From positions 1 through 64,000 of the forward strand of contig JAJDDI010000027.1 in assembly GCA_029260375.1 (NCBI GenBank): DNA of 64,000 nt. Direction: 5' to 3'. The notes below the pieces were generated by a model, which worked only from the letters and a program-made list of their open reading frames with translations, searched no databases and was not told the DNA's origin. Position numbers and translations under genes: made by a program. Source of the stretch: Phycisphaerales bacterium. Lineage in GTDB: Bacteria; Planctomycetota; Phycisphaerae; Phycisphaerales; UBA1924. Of the stretch, positions 24,350 to 33,852 are shown piece after piece. The number at the start of each line of letters is the position of its first letter. Within the stretch, counting starts at the first letter, position 1.

Positions 24350-26131
24350 CTATCCTTCGGCCAAACCCGGCTTTCCGCTTTGAGAGCCCGTCACCGAGCG
24401 CGAACTGTGCCCGGGCCTGACCCCCAGCAGCGTCACGACGCCCAGCCCCACAATCAGCGTCCAGCCCGCCAGATCGCCGATCCGGGCAAAGACTGTCCGC
24501 CCCGAGGACAGTGCCACGTCCGCAACGAGGATCCCGTCCACCCGGTCAAGCCCGCCGGTCGGCTCGCCCCCCCGGACCGGCTCGACCCGGTCCACAACGA
24601 CCCGCCCGCGGGGATCGATGACGCACGAGATCCCCGTGTTGGCCGATCGGACCATGCCCGTGCCCAGCTCGACGCAGCGCCAGCGGGCGGCGAGCAGGTG
24701 CGAGCGTCGCCCCCGGGTCTGGGCGCCGAACCAGCCGTCGTTGGTGAGGTTGATCATGAGCCCCGCCCGGCGCTGCCCGTGCTCGAAGACCAGCCGCCGG
24801 CAGACGCCCGGCACCGTGGCCTCGAAGCAGATGGGCGTGGCGAGGGTCACGCGGCGGCCGTCGCGCAGGGCGGTGTCGAGGCGGACGATGGCGGGCGCGG
24901 TGTCGATCTCGAAGCTCATCCCCCTCGCCCCCACGGCCGTGATGGTCCGCTCGAGCCATGGCCAGGAAGAGATGTACGGCATCACCTCGCCGAAGGGGGT
25001 GAGCTTGATCTTGCTGTACCAGGGCTCCTGGGCGCGCCCACCGGTGAGGATGAACGCCGAGTTGTAGTGCGCGTCCGCTTCGGGCGCGAAGAGCCCGTCG
25101 TCGCGCTGCACGAACCGGAGCCCGTCGAACCCCTCCGCGCCGACGAGCATGGGCACGCCCATCGCCTCCTGCAGCGCCAGCAGCTGCTCGACCAGCGCCG
25201 TCGTGCCCAGCTCGACCTCCCCGTGCCCCTCGAGCTGCAGCGTCCAGACCAGGTCCTCCGCCTGCTCGGTGCGCAGCGAGACCGGGTCCAACGCCCGCCC
25301 GGGCGCCATGGTCTCAGGCCAGACGATCAGGTCCGGGTCCCGGGCCGCCGCGGCGATCGTCAGCTGCGCGAACCGCTCGAAGTCCCGCACCTGCTGCTCG
25401 TTGGTCCACCCGATCTTGTTGTCCTGCGCCACATTGGTCTGGACGACCGCGACGCGCATCGCGCCCGCCTCGCCCGCCTCGTGCGCCAGCAGCGGCCCGA
25501 GCCCCAGCCAGCAGGCGATGATCACCAGCCCGCCGATCTGGGCCCGCCCGAAGCGTCGGAACACAAGGTCGGCGCCGAGCCCCGTGACCATCGCCGCCAG
25601 CGCCGAGACGCCCAGCGCCCCGATGTACGCCGCGGGCCACGAGAGCAGCGGCGCGTCGATCAGTGGATGCCCGACCAGGAACCAGGGGTAGCCCTCGAAG
25701 GCCACCAGCGCCCGCAGCGCCTCGAGCCCGCCCCAGAGCACGGCGCCCGCCCAGACCCACGACACGCGCCCGAACCGGCGCTCGGTCCGGGCGCCGATCC
25801 AGACGAACAACGCCGGGTAGAGCGAGAGCAGCGCCGCGAGAAAGACGAACCCGAGCGTGGTGACGTTCTCGGTCATAAGCCAGAGGTGGCTCTGCGCCCA
25901 GAACGCCAGCGTCCCGAGACCCGCCCATCCGCCCAGCGAGCGGGGACGCAGCCCCCGGACTCGGACCGCCAGCACGAGCGGGATCGGGGCGAGCAGGGCG
26001 CCCCCCCACAGCCCGAAGGGCGGGAACGCGAGGGTCATCAGGGCGCTGAAGGCCAAGCCGCACGCCAGCGCCCGAACTCGGGGCGCCCAGCGCCGATCCC
26101 GGTCGCGCCCTGCCTCATCTGCCTGTGTCAT
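24350..26131 (-). CDS. lnt: Apolipoprotein N-acyltransferase
   Basis: Inner-membrane enzyme that adds the third acyl chain to lipoproteins. Residues 20-230 hold six hydrophobic segments; the nitrilase-like domain follows, with the catalytic triad Glu in LIVWPETMAPG, Lys in YSKIKLTPFGE and Cys in ATPICFEATVPG. LMINLTNDGWFGAQTRG is a further family signature. 593 residues is long for the family (about 510), mostly from added sequence in the loop after the Glu motif. The lipoproteins predicted at 48.5, 50.3 and 60.3 kb are likely clients. It is 14 nt downstream of accD. Confidence 0.92.
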   Translation of the reverse strand: MTQADEAGRDRDRRWAPRVRALACGLAFSALMTLAFPPFGLWGGALLAPIPLVLAVRVRGLRPRSLGGWAGLGTLAFWAQSHLWLMTENVTTLGFVFLAALLSLYPALFVWIGARTERRFGRVSWVWAGAVLWGGLEALRALVAFEGYPWFLVGHPLIDAPLLSWPAAYIGALGVSALAAMVTGLGADLVFRRFGRAQIGGLVIIACWLGLGPLLAHEAGEAGAMRVAVVQTNVAQDNKIGWTNEQQVRDFERFAQLTIAAAARDPDLIVWPETMAPGRALDPVSLRTEQAEDLVWTLQLEGHGEVELGTTALVEQLLALQEAMGVPMLVGAEGFDGLRFVQRDDGLFAPEADAHYNSAFILTGGRAQEPWYSKIKLTPFGEVMPYISSWPWLERTITAVGARGMSFEIDTAPAIVRLDTALRDGRRVTLATPICFEATVPGVCRRLVFEHGQRRAGLMINLTNDGWFGAQTRGRRSHLLAARWRCVELGTGMVRSANTGISCVIDPRGRVVVDRVEPVRGGEPTGGLDRVDGILVADVALSSGRTVFARIGDLAGWTLIVGLGVVTLLGVRPGHSSRSVTGSQSGKPGLAEG

Positions 26132-26145
26132 GGGTCAGGCCCGCG

Positions 26146-26988
26146 TCACTTGCCCGAGTAGTCGATCAAGCGGGCGATCTCGGAGCGAAGCTCCGCACGC
26201 GGCGCAACGCGGTCAACCATGCCCTTGGCCAGAAGGAACTCCGAGCGCTGGAAGCCGTCGGGCAGGTCCTGGCGGATGGTCTGGCGGATGACGCGCGGGC
26301 CGGCGAAGCCGATGAGCGCCCGGGGCTCGGCGATGATCACGTCTCCGAGCATCGCGAACGACGCCGTCACGCCGCCCGTGGTCGGGTCGGTCAGGACGGA
26401 GATGAACAGCCCGCCTGCGTCGTCGAGGCGCGCCAGCGCCGCGGAGGTCTTGGCCATCTGCATCAGGCTCAGGCCCGCCTCCTGCATGCGGGCTCCGCCC
26501 GAGCAGCTCACCACGATCAGCGGCAGGTCGCTCTTGGTCGCGTGCTCGATCGCCCGCGTCAGGATCTCCCCCACCACCGAGCCCATCGATCCCATCATGA
26601 ATGTCAGGTCCAGGCACGCGAGCATCACAGGGCGGCCCTTGATGAACGCCTCGCCCGCCTGGCACCCGTCGCGCTGCCCCGTCTTGATCTGCTCGGCCCG
26701 GATGCGGTCCGGGTAGGCCTTGAGGTCGCGGAACCGGAGCGGGTCGCCCGAGCTGAGCCCGGTGAACATCGGGGTGAACGAGCCGGCGTCACAGAGCTGG
26801 GCGATGCGCTGCTCGGCGCTGATGCGGAAGTGGTGCGTGCACTCGGGGCAGACGTGCAGGTTGGCTTCCATCTGGCGCCGGTAGATCAGCTGGGCGCACC
26901 CCGGGCAGCGGAGCCACAGCCCCTCCGGGATCGCGGCCTTGCGCGCGGGCTTGAGCTGCGTCCACGTCCTTGTCACCACCTGGGGCAT
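26146..26988 (-). CDS. accD: Acetyl-CoA carboxylase carboxyltransferase subunit beta
   Basis: Beta half of the carboxyltransferase that makes malonyl-CoA. The N-terminal zinc ribbon is complete (CPGC at about 28-31, CPEC at about 47-50). The crotonase-like core shows VVSCSGGARMQEAGLSLMQM, DPTTGGVTASFAMLGDV and IGFAGPRVIRQTI. 280 residues, normal length. AAGGAG is 7 nt before ATG. The alpha subunit gene is not adjacent. Coupled with lnt, it gives a small lipid/lipoprotein operon. Confidence 0.94.
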   Translation of the reverse strand: MPQVVTRTWTQLKPARKAAIPEGLWLRCPGCAQLIYRRQMEANLHVCPECTHHFRISAEQRIAQLCDAGSFTPMFTGLSSGDPLRFRDLKAYPDRIRAEQIKTGQRDGCQAGEAFIKGRPVMLACLDLTFMMGSMGSVVGEILTRAIEHATKSDLPLIVVSCSGGARMQEAGLSLMQMAKTSAALARLDDAGGLFISVLTDPTTGGVTASFAMLGDVIIAEPRALIGFAGPRVIRQTIRQDLPDGFQRSEFLLAKGMVDRVAPRAELRSEIARLIDYSGK

Positions 26989-27081
26989 CGACTGCTCCTT
27001 CTGGAGAGCTCCGCTCTCCCGCGGTCCCTCGCCCCGCCCGTACGGGCTGGCGTCGTCGGAAGACTATGACAGATCGGCCAG

Positions 27082-27699
27082 CTAGGCCTTCGCTCCGGAC
27101 CTTTCCAGAACGCCCAGCAGCGCCTCGCGGCTGATCTCACCCCGGGTCACGCCCGGGCGGGACAGCTCCCAGAGCTTGCTGGTCGGCTGATGCTCCAGGA
27201 AGCAGCGGAGAATCCCGGCCGCCACCGGTCGAACGACCACCCCGATCGAGGGGGCGCCGCTCTTGATCTTGTCCAGGGCGCGGGCCAGCTCGCTCAGGAC
27301 GCGGTCCTGGGCGTCGCTGTAGCTCTCGCCCTCGGGCGCCTTCACGCTGGATGGGTCGGCCAGCCACTGCTTGTAGTTCTTGGGAAACCGCTCCTCGAGA
27401 TCCGTGCCCAGCACGCCCTCCCAGAGGCCCAGGTCGATCTCGCCCAGCCCCCCGAGGGTGCGGACCTTCACGCCCGAGGAGTTGCGCAGGAGCCTGGCGG
27501 TCTGCTGGCTGGCCTCGTCGGGAGCCGCGAGGATGACGCTCAGCCCGTCGTCGGGCATCTCGTCGATCTCGCGGGTGATCTCGTCGCGCCCGTCCTCGGT
27601 CATGGGCAGATCGCTGGAGCCGACGATGCGACCGTCGGCTTCCCACGCGGATCGACCGGCCCGCAGGACCAAAAGCTTGAACGTGGTTGGCTTGGGCAT
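27082..27699 (-). CDS. Degenerate histidine-phosphatase-fold protein (predicted inactive)
   Basis: The protein follows the histidine phosphatase (phosphoglycerate mutase-like) pattern over its 205 residues: LLVLRAGRSAWEADGRIVG, SSDLPMTEDG, QTARLL, LGEIDLGLWEGV, PEGESYSDAQDRV and VVVRPVAAGILRCFL. The catalytic RHG triad has become RAG, the second Arg of the SxLxRAxQTA motif is lost (APDEASQQTA), and the distal catalytic His of the VxHGGxIR motif is replaced in VRPVAAGILR. The Glu and PxGES elements remain. It therefore keeps the fold but should not make a phosphohistidine. No ribosome site is clear at this ATG; the frame is open for 41 codons upstream. Confidence 0.75.
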   Translation of the reverse strand: MPKPTTFKLLVLRAGRSAWEADGRIVGSSDLPMTEDGRDEITREIDEMPDDGLSVILAAPDEASQQTARLLRNSSGVKVRTLGGLGEIDLGLWEGVLGTDLEERFPKNYKQWLADPSSVKAPEGESYSDAQDRVLSELARALDKIKSGAPSIGVVVRPVAAGILRCFLEHQPTSKLWELSRPGVTRGEISREALLGVLERSGAKA

Positions 27700-27915
27700 G
27701 GTGTGGGAAGGCGGCTCTTGGCTCGGCCCCGGTGCGGGGTATTCCTTCGACCTCCGTGCTGGTCCCCCGTCCATCCGGGACGGGAGGGCGATGAGTCTAG
27801 CATCGACTCCCCCCCTGACCAATCACAGGCAACACCCAATTCACCCATCCTGTTCGTGTCTTGGACGGGTAAACTGCGCGGATTGGGTCAAACACCTCCC
27901 CTTATCGGGACCAAA

Positions 27916-28599
27916 TCAGGCGTCACCGCGCAGATTCTGGATCAACTCGGACCATCGTTCCCGGGGCTGGCGGAAGACGGCCGACCCGGCGACGAGCACG
28001 TCGCACCCCGCCTCACGCACCCGGGCGGCGGTCTCGGGGGAAACCCCGCCGTCCATCTCGATCCGCTGGTTGCCCCGGACCCGCTGACGCAGCCACTCGG
28101 TCTTGCGGAGGGTCTGCTCGATGAACGCCTGCCCGCCGAAGCCCGGGTTGACGCTCATCACCAGCGCCATATCCACGTGCTCGAGCACGGGTTCGAGTTT
28201 CTCTACCGGGGTCTGCGGGTTGACCACGATCGCGGGAGAAACGCCCATCGAGCGGACCCGCTCGCACAGCTCGATGGCCCCGGGCGCGTCGAGCACCTCG
28301 ATATGGAACGACAGCGCGTTGGCCCCCGCCTTGGCGAAGGGCTCGACGAAATCGCCCGGGTCCGTCACCATCAGGTGCACGTCCAGGTACGCCTCGGGCA
28401 GGGCCTTGCGCAGGTCCTCGCACAGCTGCGGTCCCATCGTCAGGTTGGGCACGAAGTGCCCGTCCATGACGTCCAGGTGCAGCAGGTCCGCCCCGGCCTC
28501 GAGGACCGCGCGGCACTGGGCGCCCATCGAGGCGAAGTCCGCGGCCAGAACTGACGGCGCCACCAAAGGCAGGCGCCCCGGTTGTCGAAGATCAAGCAT
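27916..28599 (-). CDS. rpe: Ribulose-phosphate 3-epimerase
   Basis: Interconverts ribulose 5-phosphate and xylulose 5-phosphate in the pentose phosphate pathway. TIM barrel of 227 residues with APSVLAADFASMG, HLDVMDGHFVPNLTMGP (metal-binding His and catalytic Asp), VHLMV, MSVNPGFGGQAFI, EMDGGVSPETA (second catalytic Asp) and VAGSAVF (phosphate site). The frame is open far upstream; I chose the ATG before LDLRQPGRLPLVAPS. TAGAGT on the minus strand (28612-28607) is 7 nt from the ATG and no Shine-Dalgarno is present, so this looks leaderless. Confidence 0.93.
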   Translation of the reverse strand: MLDLRQPGRLPLVAPSVLAADFASMGAQCRAVLEAGADLLHLDVMDGHFVPNLTMGPQLCEDLRKALPEAYLDVHLMVTDPGDFVEPFAKAGANALSFHIEVLDAPGAIELCERVRSMGVSPAIVVNPQTPVEKLEPVLEHVDMALVMSVNPGFGGQAFIEQTLRKTEWLRQRVRGNQRIEMDGGVSPETAARVREAGCDVLVAGSAVFRQPRERWSELIQNLRGDA

Positions 28600-28692
28600 C
28601 GCGCGGACTCTACCCGACTGGCCCGGTCCCGTCCGCCTCGCGCGATACCATCGCCCGGAGACGGACCTCAACGCCCGCCCACGGAGGAGCCC

Positions 28693-30147
28693 ATGAACAC
28701 GCTCGGCCCCAGCCTCGACACCGCCCGCCAGCGCCTCGAGGGCATCGGGCAGGACCACGTCCTCGCGGGCGCCGCGTCCCTGTCCCAGGCCCAGCTCGAC
28801 GCGCTGCTCGCCCAGATCGACGCGCTCGACACGGACCACCTCCCGGGCTGGATCGAGAAGTACGTCAAGGGCGAGCAGTCCTTCGAAACGCCGACCAACA
28901 TCCAGCCCGCCCCCTGCTACCCGGCGGACCCCGATTCGCCCAAGCGCCCCTGGGACAAGGCCAAGGCGCGCGGCGCGGGCGAGGCGCTGCTGCGCGCCGG
29001 CAAGGTCGCGTGCTTCACGGTTGCGGGCGGGCAGGGCAGCCGGCTGGGCTACGACGGGCCCAAGGGGTGTTACCCGGTGGGCAGTGTCAGCGACAAGCCG
29101 CTGTTCCAGATCTTCGCCGAGGGGATCCTCGCCACGTCCAAGCGCTACGGCGCCCCGCTGCCCTGGTACATCATGACCAGCCCGCTCAACCACGACGCCA
29201 CCGTCGCGTTCTTCGAGCAGCACAACTTCTTCGGCCTGCCCGCCGATGACATCGTCTTCTTCTCGCAGGGCTCCATGCCCAGCCTGGACAAGTCCACCGG
29301 CAGGATGCTCATGAGCGCCCCGGGCGTCATCGCGACCAACCCCGACGGGCACGGCGGGGCGATCCGCGCGTTGTGGGAATCGGGCAGCGTGGACGACATG
29401 AAGCGCCGCGGCGCAGAGCACCTGAGCTACTTCCAGGTGGACAACCCGCTGGCCGGCGTCGCCGATCCTGTGTTTTTGGGCCTGCACGCGGGGGCGGAGG
29501 ATTCGTCGGGCGAGTTCAGCTCGAAGATGGTCGCCAAGGCCGAGCCGGGCGAGAAGGTCGGCGTGTTCTGCAGCGTCAACGGTCGCGTCGAGGTCATCGA
29601 GTATTCCGACCTGCCAGACGAGCTCTCCTCGCAGCTCGAGGGCGACGGGTCGATCCGTTTCAACGCGGGCAACATCGCGATCCACGCCCTGGGCGTGCCC
29701 TTCATCGAGAAGCTCGCGACCGACCCCGCCTTCGAGCTGCCCTTCCACCGGGCGATCAAGAAGGTCACCCACGTGAACCCCGAGACGGGCGAGACGATCG
29801 AGCCGGGCGAGCCCAACGCGGTGAAGCTCGAGCGGTTCATCTTCGACGCCATCCCGCTGGCGGGACGCTCGATCGTGTACGAGACGAAGCGTGTCGAGGA
29901 GTTCGCGCCCGTGAAGAACGCCCAGGGGACGGACTCGGTCGTGTCGTCCAAGGCGATCCAGACCGAACGGGCCGCGGGCTGGCTGGAGCGGGCGGGCGTG
30001 TCGATCCCCCGCAAAGCCGACGGCTCGCCCGACTGCGTGATCGAGATCAGCCCGCTGTACGCGCTCGACGCCGAGCAGCTCGCGGCCCGCAGCGACCTGC
30101 CCAAGAGCGTCGCGCCGGGCGAGCGTCTGCTGCTGGACGACGCATGA
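28693..30147 (+). CDS. UDP-N-acetylglucosamine/UDP-sugar pyrophosphorylase (UAP1-like)
   Basis: 484-residue nucleotidyltransferase of the eukaryote-like UDPGP family, which makes UDP-GlcNAc or UDP-glucose from UTP and the sugar 1-phosphate. The nucleotide-binding loop VAGGQGSRLGYDGPKGCYPV (about residues 110-129), WYIMTSPLNHDATVAFF, NPDGHGGAIRAL, YFQVDNPLA and FNAGNIAIH are diagnostic. It differs from the GlmU-type enzyme of most bacteria. GGAGG sits 5 nt before ATG. It shares ATGA with the following hydrolase gene. Confidence 0.88.
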   Translation: MNTLGPSLDTARQRLEGIGQDHVLAGAASLSQAQLDALLAQIDALDTDHLPGWIEKYVKGEQSFETPTNIQPAPCYPADPDSPKRPWDKAKARGAGEALLRAGKVACFTVAGGQGSRLGYDGPKGCYPVGSVSDKPLFQIFAEGILATSKRYGAPLPWYIMTSPLNHDATVAFFEQHNFFGLPADDIVFFSQGSMPSLDKSTGRMLMSAPGVIATNPDGHGGAIRALWESGSVDDMKRRGAEHLSYFQVDNPLAGVADPVFLGLHAGAEDSSGEFSSKMVAKAEPGEKVGVFCSVNGRVEVIEYSDLPDELSSQLEGDGSIRFNAGNIAIHALGVPFIEKLATDPAFELPFHRAIKKVTHVNPETGETIEPGEPNAVKLERFIFDAIPLAGRSIVYETKRVEEFAPVKNAQGTDSVVSSKAIQTERAAGWLERAGVSIPRKADGSPDCVIEISPLYALDAEQLAARSDLPKSVAPGERLLLDDA

Positions 30148-31001
30148 TCGAACGCTTCGCTAAGCTGCCGCGGGCGCTCGAGACGCAGGCCAAGACCGTT
30201 CACCTGGGCGAGTCGCAGATCCCCGCGCTGCTCGTCCACCCGGACTGGCAGACCCCGGCGCCCGTGGTCATCTGGCTGCACGGGCGCACCGCGTTCAAGG
30301 AGCTCGACAGCGGGCGGTACCTCCGCTGGATGCGCGCCGGCATCGGCGCCTGCGCCATCGACCTGCCCGGGCACGGCGAACGCTTCGACGAATCCGCCCA
30401 GCAGCCCGACCGCACGCTCGACACCCTTGAGCAGCTTGTAAGTGAGATCGACGAGATCGTCGGCGCGCTCACGGCGCCCGAGTTGGGGGGCGTGTTCGAC
30501 GCGTCGAGGCTCGCCCTCGGCGGGATGTCCGCCGGGGGCATGGGCGCGATGCGCCGCCTCTGCGATGAGCACCCGTTCGTGTGCGCGGCGGTCGAGGGTT
30601 CGTGCGGGTCGCTTGACGATCTCTACTTCCCCAAGGACAACGCGCCCGGCGCGCCGTGGGCGGTGAAGCACGACCGCGAACGCGTCGCCCGCCTCGACCC
30701 GATGCAGCGCCTGGACACCTGGCGCCCGATCCCCCTGCTCGTGCTGCACTCGGAATCCGACGAGATGGTCCCCTGGCCCGCCCAGAAGAAGTTTGCCGAC
30801 GCGGTGCGCGAGCGTTCTCGGACGCTGACGGGCGAGGACCTGGTCGAGGTCACCACGTGGCCCGAGACGGGGGCGCCGTCAGAGCACCTGGGTTTCGGGC
30901 GGTACAGCAACGACGCCAAGAACATCCAGACGGAGTTTCTGAGCCGACATCTGGGACGACATCTGGATATGGGCGAATCCTCGGGCGATGACGAGGGTTG
31001 A
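30144..31001 (+). CDS. Alpha/beta hydrolase
   Basis: 285 residues with the serine-hydrolase fold: oxyanion-hole strand PVVIWLHGRT, the nucleophile elbow LALGGMSAGGMGA, the acid in LLVLHSESDEMVPWP, and a His in APSEHLGFGRYS. This resembles dienelactone-hydrolase/prolyl-oligopeptidase-type esterases, without a signal peptide, so it is cytosolic. Start overlaps the pyrophosphorylase stop (ATGA). The substrate cannot be told; coupling to a nucleotide-sugar gene hints at sugar ester metabolism only weakly. Confidence 0.78.
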   Translation: MIERFAKLPRALETQAKTVHLGESQIPALLVHPDWQTPAPVVIWLHGRTAFKELDSGRYLRWMRAGIGACAIDLPGHGERFDESAQQPDRTLDTLEQLVSEIDEIVGALTAPELGGVFDASRLALGGMSAGGMGAMRRLCDEHPFVCAAVEGSCGSLDDLYFPKDNAPGAPWAVKHDRERVARLDPMQRLDTWRPIPLLVLHSESDEMVPWPAQKKFADAVRERSRTLTGEDLVEVTTWPETGAPSEHLGFGRYSNDAKNIQTEFLSRHLGRHLDMGESSGDDEG

Positions 31002-31058
31002 ACCCGCGGGCGGGGATACCGTACAGCCCCTGAGACTTTGCCACCGGAAGGACACGAC

Positions 31059-32459
31059 GTGCCCAGATCGATGACCATCGGACATTCCATTCTCGCGTCC
31101 CTGGGCGTCGCCGCCCTGAGCGCCGCGGGCGCCCTGGGCGCCCCGCCCACGGACGAGCAGGTCGAGGCGGCGATCGACGCCTACGACACGATTCGCGCCG
31201 AGGTCACCTCGATGGAGCAGTACGAGGAGCGTCTGGCGGCGTTCGAGGCCGAGCACGCCGAGGCGCTCGACCTGAGCCAGCTCGACGCCGCGATGATTGA
31301 GCGCATGAGCCCGGTGATGTTCTCCACGCCCGAGCGGGCGCAGGGCGCCATCGCGCGCATGGGCGAGCTGGAGCACCCGCAGACCGTGGACGGCGCCGTC
31401 GCGCTGATCAACGGCACGTTCTTCACCATGATGGCCAACCGCCAGCTCCCCGATCTGAGCCGGCTCAAGATCATCACGGCCCACCCCGCGCTCGATGAGG
31501 CGATCAAATCGGGCAACGCGGAGGTCTTCTTCACCATGCTCGGCTACATGGGACAGTACCGCCCGGCGGAGCTGCGCGAGATCCGCGACCGCGTCGTGCT
31601 GATGGACCGATTGGTGAGCGATGACATGGACGCGCAGAACGCGCTGGCCGCGACGGGCCTGTTCGACGCCGTGAGCGCCATCCTGACCGACACCGAGGAG
31701 GACCGGGCGATCCAGGAGCGGTTCCGGGCGTCGATCGCCTCCGCCCTGCGCTCGGCCCGCGCGGGCGTGGACGACGATCTGGAGATCGCGGCCGCCCTTG
31801 ACGACGCGATCACCCGCACCGACGGCGCCTTCGCCCGGGGCCAGCTCGTGGGCTACCCCGCGCCCGACCTGGACTTCACCTGGTCCAGCGACCCGAGCCT
31901 GGCCAACACCCGGCTCTCGGATCTGCACGGCAAGGTCGTCGTGCTGGACTTCTGGGCCACGTGGTGCGGCCCGTGCCTGGCGAGCATCCCCAACATCCGC
32001 TCGCTCGTGTCGTACTACCAGGGCACGGACGTGGTGGTCCTGGGCGTGACCAGCCTGCAGGGCTTCCACGCCGACCAGGCCCAGGGGCGGATCGAGACCG
32101 AGGGCGACCCCGACCGCGAGTACGAGCTGATGAGCGCGTTCGTCAAGGAACGCAACATGACCTGGCCCGTGGTCTTCAGCGAGCAGGACGTGTTCAACCC
32201 CGAGTACGGGATCGACGGCATCCCGCACATGGTCATCATCGACGCCGAGGGCAAGGTCCGCCACCGCGCCCTGCACCCGGCGACCGATCTCAACGAGAAG
32301 ATCGCGATGATCGACCCGCTGCTCGTCGAGGCGGGGCTGGAGCTGCCCGAGATCTCCAAGTCCGCCGCGAACGAGTCCCCCGACGAGGACGGGCAAGACC
32401 GCAGCGACGATGAGGGCGACAGCCAGGAGGACGGGCACGAGGGGCACGACCACCCCTAG
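31059..32459 (+). CDS. Exported TlpA-like thioredoxin-domain protein
   Basis: 466 residues. An N-terminal signal peptide (IGHSILASLGVAALSAAGALGA) is followed by about 240 residues of acidic helices with no recognised domain, then a TlpA/ResA-type thioredoxin domain (about 265-425) with VVVLDFWATWCGPCLASIPN at the active site and a cis-Pro in GIDGIPHMVIID. The C-terminal 45 residues are Asp/Glu/His-rich (EDGHEGHDHP), possibly metal binding. A periplasmic disulfide reductase is likely. GGAAGGA lies 7 nt before the GTG start; an ATG four codons later is possible. Confidence 0.8.
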   Translation: MPRSMTIGHSILASLGVAALSAAGALGAPPTDEQVEAAIDAYDTIRAEVTSMEQYEERLAAFEAEHAEALDLSQLDAAMIERMSPVMFSTPERAQGAIARMGELEHPQTVDGAVALINGTFFTMMANRQLPDLSRLKIITAHPALDEAIKSGNAEVFFTMLGYMGQYRPAELREIRDRVVLMDRLVSDDMDAQNALAATGLFDAVSAILTDTEEDRAIQERFRASIASALRSARAGVDDDLEIAAALDDAITRTDGAFARGQLVGYPAPDLDFTWSSDPSLANTRLSDLHGKVVVLDFWATWCGPCLASIPNIRSLVSYYQGTDVVVLGVTSLQGFHADQAQGRIETEGDPDREYELMSAFVKERNMTWPVVFSEQDVFNPEYGIDGIPHMVIIDAEGKVRHRALHPATDLNEKIAMIDPLLVEAGLELPEISKSAANESPDEDGQDRSDDEGDSQEDGHEGHDHP

Positions 32460-32493
32460 CCCCGGGCCGAACACGCCCGCGTCAACCCGTGTA

Positions 32494-32521
32494 CCCTCCC
32501 GCCCCGGGAGGGTCTTTCTTT
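32494..32521 (+). terminator. Terminator hairpin overlapping the next gene's ribosome site
   Basis: CCCTCCCG (32494-32501) and CGGGAGGG (32505-32512) form a perfect 8-bp stem with a 3-nt loop, followed by TCTTTCTTT. It lies 34 nt after the TlpA-like stop. The 3' arm GGGAGGG is also the only Shine-Dalgarno sequence for the following transporter, and the T-tail runs into its TTG start. Confidence 0.8.
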
Positions 32522-33830
32522 GCGCCTCGATCCGCTCAGCGGCGTCCCCAACAAGCGCGAGGTCCTCGCGTGGGGCCTGTACGACCTGGCCAACCAGTCG
32601 TTCACGCTGCTGATCATCACCGTCCTGTTCCCGATCTACTTCAAGAAGATCGTCTCCCCGGGCAACGGCGACGCGCTGTGGGCGTACGCAGGGGCGGGGA
32701 GCCTGGCGATCGTCGTGCTCGCCTCGCCCTTCGTGGGGGCGCTGGCGGACCAGTTCGGGTTCAAGAAACGCATCCTGCTGGTCACGGGCGTGCTCTGCTC
32801 GCTGCTGACCATCTCCCTGGCGCTGCTGGGCCCGGGCGACGTCGCCCTGGCGCTGACGCTGTTCATCGTCGCCAACATCTGCTACCAGCTGGGCGAGAAC
32901 ACGCTGGCCGGGTTCCTGCCCGAGATCGCGACGCAGCGCAACATGGGGCGCGTCAGCGCCATCGGCTGGACCATGGGCTACGTGGGCGCGCTGGCGCTGC
33001 TGATCATCGTCGTGGGCGTCATGCTCGTCTTCGGGCTCAAGGACGAGGCGTCGTGGCGTCCGTTCTTCGTCCTCGCGGGCGTCTGGTTCGCGCTGGGCAT
33101 GATCGGGCCGATGGTCGAGCTGCGCGAGACCAAGCCGGCGGTCCGACCCCGGGTCGCCCCCGGCGCCGTGCTCGCGCGTCTGGCCCAGACCGTCCGCCAG
33201 GCGTCGCACTACAGACAGCTCGCCCGCTTTCTCACCGCGTTCTTCGTCTACGGCCTGGGCGTGCAGACCATCATCTACTTCGCGGGCATCATCGCGCGCG
33301 ACTTCGGGCTCGAGGGCGCGATGCTGCTCGTCTACACGCTGCAGATCACGGTCACCGCCGGGATCGCCGCGGTGCTCACCGGGATCTATCAGGACCGCGC
33401 GGGCGCGCGCAACACCGTCATGATCTTCCTGGGCGTCTGGATCCTGACGTGCACGGGCCTGCTGGTGCTCACGCTGATCCCGACCGATGCGCGGATCGCC
33501 AACCAGTGGGCGTTCTGGGTCGTGGGCAACGGGGTGGGCTTCGGGCTGGGGGGCATCGGGGCGTCGAGCCGGGCAATGGTCGGGCGGTTCACCCCGCGCC
33601 ACAAGACCGCCGAGTTCTTCGGGCTCTGGGGGATGACCTACAAGTCCGCGGGCGTCGTGGGCGTGCTCAGCTTCGGGCAGGTCAAGCACTCGCTGGGCGA
33701 TACCGCGTCGATGGTTGTGCTGACGCTGTTCTTTGTCGTGGGCCTGGTGCTGGTCACCCGCGTCCGGGAGACCCGCGGCGTCCGGGCCGCGCGGCGCTCC
33801 GAGCGGACCCAGGCCTCGTCCACGCCATGA
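32520..33830 (+). CDS. MFS transporter of the UMF1 (Atg22-like) family
   Basis: 436 residues, 12 predicted transmembrane segments. The start [19 protein letters not shown] is the hallmark of the UMF1 family, whose fungal member Atg22 exports amino acids from the vacuole; bacterial substrates are unknown. The frame runs back to the TlpA stop with no ATG or GTG, so the TTG used here is the only sensible start. Its ribosome site GGGAGGG, 7 nt upstream, is buried in a terminator stem. The C-terminus is basic ([10 protein letters not shown]). Confidence 0.85.
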   Translation: MRLDPLSGVPNKREVLAWGLYDLANQSFTLLIITVLFPIYFKKIVSPGNGDALWAYAGAGSLAIVVLASPFVGALADQFGFKKRILLVTGVLCSLLTISLALLGPGDVALALTLFIVANICYQLGENTLAGFLPEIATQRNMGRVSAIGWTMGYVGALALLIIVVGVMLVFGLKDEASWRPFFVLAGVWFALGMIGPMVELRETKPAVRPRVAPGAVLARLAQTVRQASHYRQLARFLTAFFVYGLGVQTIIYFAGIIARDFGLEGAMLLVYTLQITVTAGIAAVLTGIYQDRAGARNTVMIFLGVWILTCTGLLVLTLIPTDARIANQWAFWVVGNGVGFGLGGIGASSRAMVGRFTPRHKTAEFFGLWGMTYKSAGVVGVLSFGQVKHSLGDTASMVVLTLFFVVGLVLVTRVRETRGVRAARRSERTQASSTP

Positions 33831-33852
33831 GCCGATCGCCTATTCTCACGCT

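Noticed and set aside
30879-33689. A 936-codon minus-strand frame
   Set aside because: Antisense to the TlpA-like and UMF1 genes; composition is His/Arg/Asp-rich and repetitive, typical of a high-GC shadow.
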